A stretch of DNA of 5,589 bases from Paraprevotella sp. (lineage in GTDB: Bacteria > Bacteroidota > Bacteroidia > Bacteroidales > Bacteroidaceae): contig JAJPYK010000082.1 in the NCBI GenBank assembly GCA_021205005.1, positions 1 to 5,589 on the forward strand. Reading direction: 5' to 3'. A program made the translations under genes and the position numbers. The notes beneath the pieces were generated by a model. The model saw only the letters and a list, made by a program, of their open reading frames with translations, was not told the origin of the DNA and searched no databases. Positions 5,258-5,589 of this stretch are shown piece by piece. How positions within the stretch are numbered: the stretch's first letter is position 1; the number at the start of each line of letters is the position of its first letter.

Positions 5258-5589
5258 ATGGAAGACAAGATCAAAATCACCTATCCAAGTTCAGAGAAAG
5301 TGTATTTGCAAGGCCGACTCCATCCCGAAATAAAAGTAGGCATGCGGAAAGTAATATTGACCCCTACCGTTACTGTTGAAAATGGAAAGCGGATAGTCAA
5401 AGACAATACGCCTGTGTACATCTATGATACCAGCGGTCCGTATAGCGACCCGAATGCGGAAATCGATTTAAGAAAAGGTCTGCCCCGACTGCGCGAATCT
5501 TGGATTCTGCAACGTGGAGACGTGGCACAACTCCGTGACCTGACTTCAGAATATGGCAGAATGAGATTGGCTGACAAGAGTTTGAATCA
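5258..5589 (+). CDS. thiC: Phosphomethylpyrimidine synthase ThiC, N-terminal part
   Basis: The first 110 codons are present and open to the right edge. ThiC is a radical-SAM enzyme that converts aminoimidazole ribotide to hydroxymethylpyrimidine phosphate, the pyrimidine branch of thiamin synthesis. The visible part is the N-terminal region: a short strand-forming start with [16 protein letters not shown], then [11 protein letters not shown] (55-65), the hallmark YDTSGPY motif, then a conserved block [15 protein letters not shown] (74-88) and [11 protein letters not shown] (96-106). The C-terminal CX2CX4C iron-sulphur motif lies outside the window. The full protein in this phylum is about 560 residues, so roughly one fifth is seen. 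Its ATG lies 14 bases after the thiE stop, behind an A-rich AAAGAAAAACAAGAAT stretch typical of Bacteroidetes starts. Confidence 0.95.
   Translation, partial: MEDKIKITYPSSEKVYLQGRLHPEIKVGMRKVILTPTVTVENGKRIVKDNTPVYIYDTSGPYSDPNAEIDLRKGLPRLRESWILQRGDVAQLRDLTSEYGRMRLADKSLN

Noticed and set aside
1..5589. CRISPR array, tRNA/rRNA genes, insertion sequence or attachment site
   Set aside because: No regularly spaced repeats, cloverleaf-like segments, transposase motifs, or matching terminal repeats were seen.

Overview
The window looks like chromosomal DNA from a member of the Bacteroidales (Bacteroides, Parabacteroides or Prevotella type; the genus cannot be fixed from this stretch). The evidence is a single-polypeptide hybrid two-component system (HTCS: periplasmic propeller sensor, kinase, receiver and AraC-type DNA-binding domain), Bacteroidetes-type promoter elements (TAnnTTTG near -7) ahead of three transcription units, A-rich translation start regions without strong Shine-Dalgarno sites, and Bacteroides-like ThiE and ThiC.

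Layout. Positions 1-98 (minus strand) hold the first 32 codons of a gene that resembles an ECF sigma factor and reads off the left edge. Positions 99-335 are a divergent intergenic region with a promoter element for each side and two small inverted repeats. Positions 336-4376 encode one HTCS reading frame of 1346 positions, interrupted by two in-frame amber (TAG) codons at 2517-2519 and 2781-2783. Both sit where glutamine would fit and both are one C-to-T change from CAG. There are no frameshifts and every catalytic motif downstream is intact. Positions 4358-4422 can fold into a long hairpin overlapping the HTCS stop codon, a likely terminator. Positions 4426-4455 are a promoter, followed at once by a TPP riboswitch (about 4461-4541) and an unusual leader (4542-4613) carrying a second, imperfect copy of the riboswitch 3' end. 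thiE (4614-5243) and the start of thiC (5258 to the right edge) follow as a thiamin operon.

How the parts work together. The thiamin operon is self-contained: TPP binding to the leader should shut down synthesis of ThiC (pyrimidine moiety) and ThiE (coupling of pyrimidine and thiazole). The HTCS would sense a periplasmic ligand and control transcription, but no SusC/SusD or glycoside hydrolase genes are visible, so its target is unknown. Read with the standard code, the HTCS is split into a secreted sensor without a membrane anchor, an orphan 87-codon membrane segment, and a soluble kinase-receiver-AraC protein. If TAG is suppressed or read as glutamine, a normal full-length HTCS results. Neither complete gene in the window ends in TAG (both end in TAA), so the sequence alone cannot decide between recent gene decay, nonsense suppression and codon reassignment. 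This is the most interesting point in the window.
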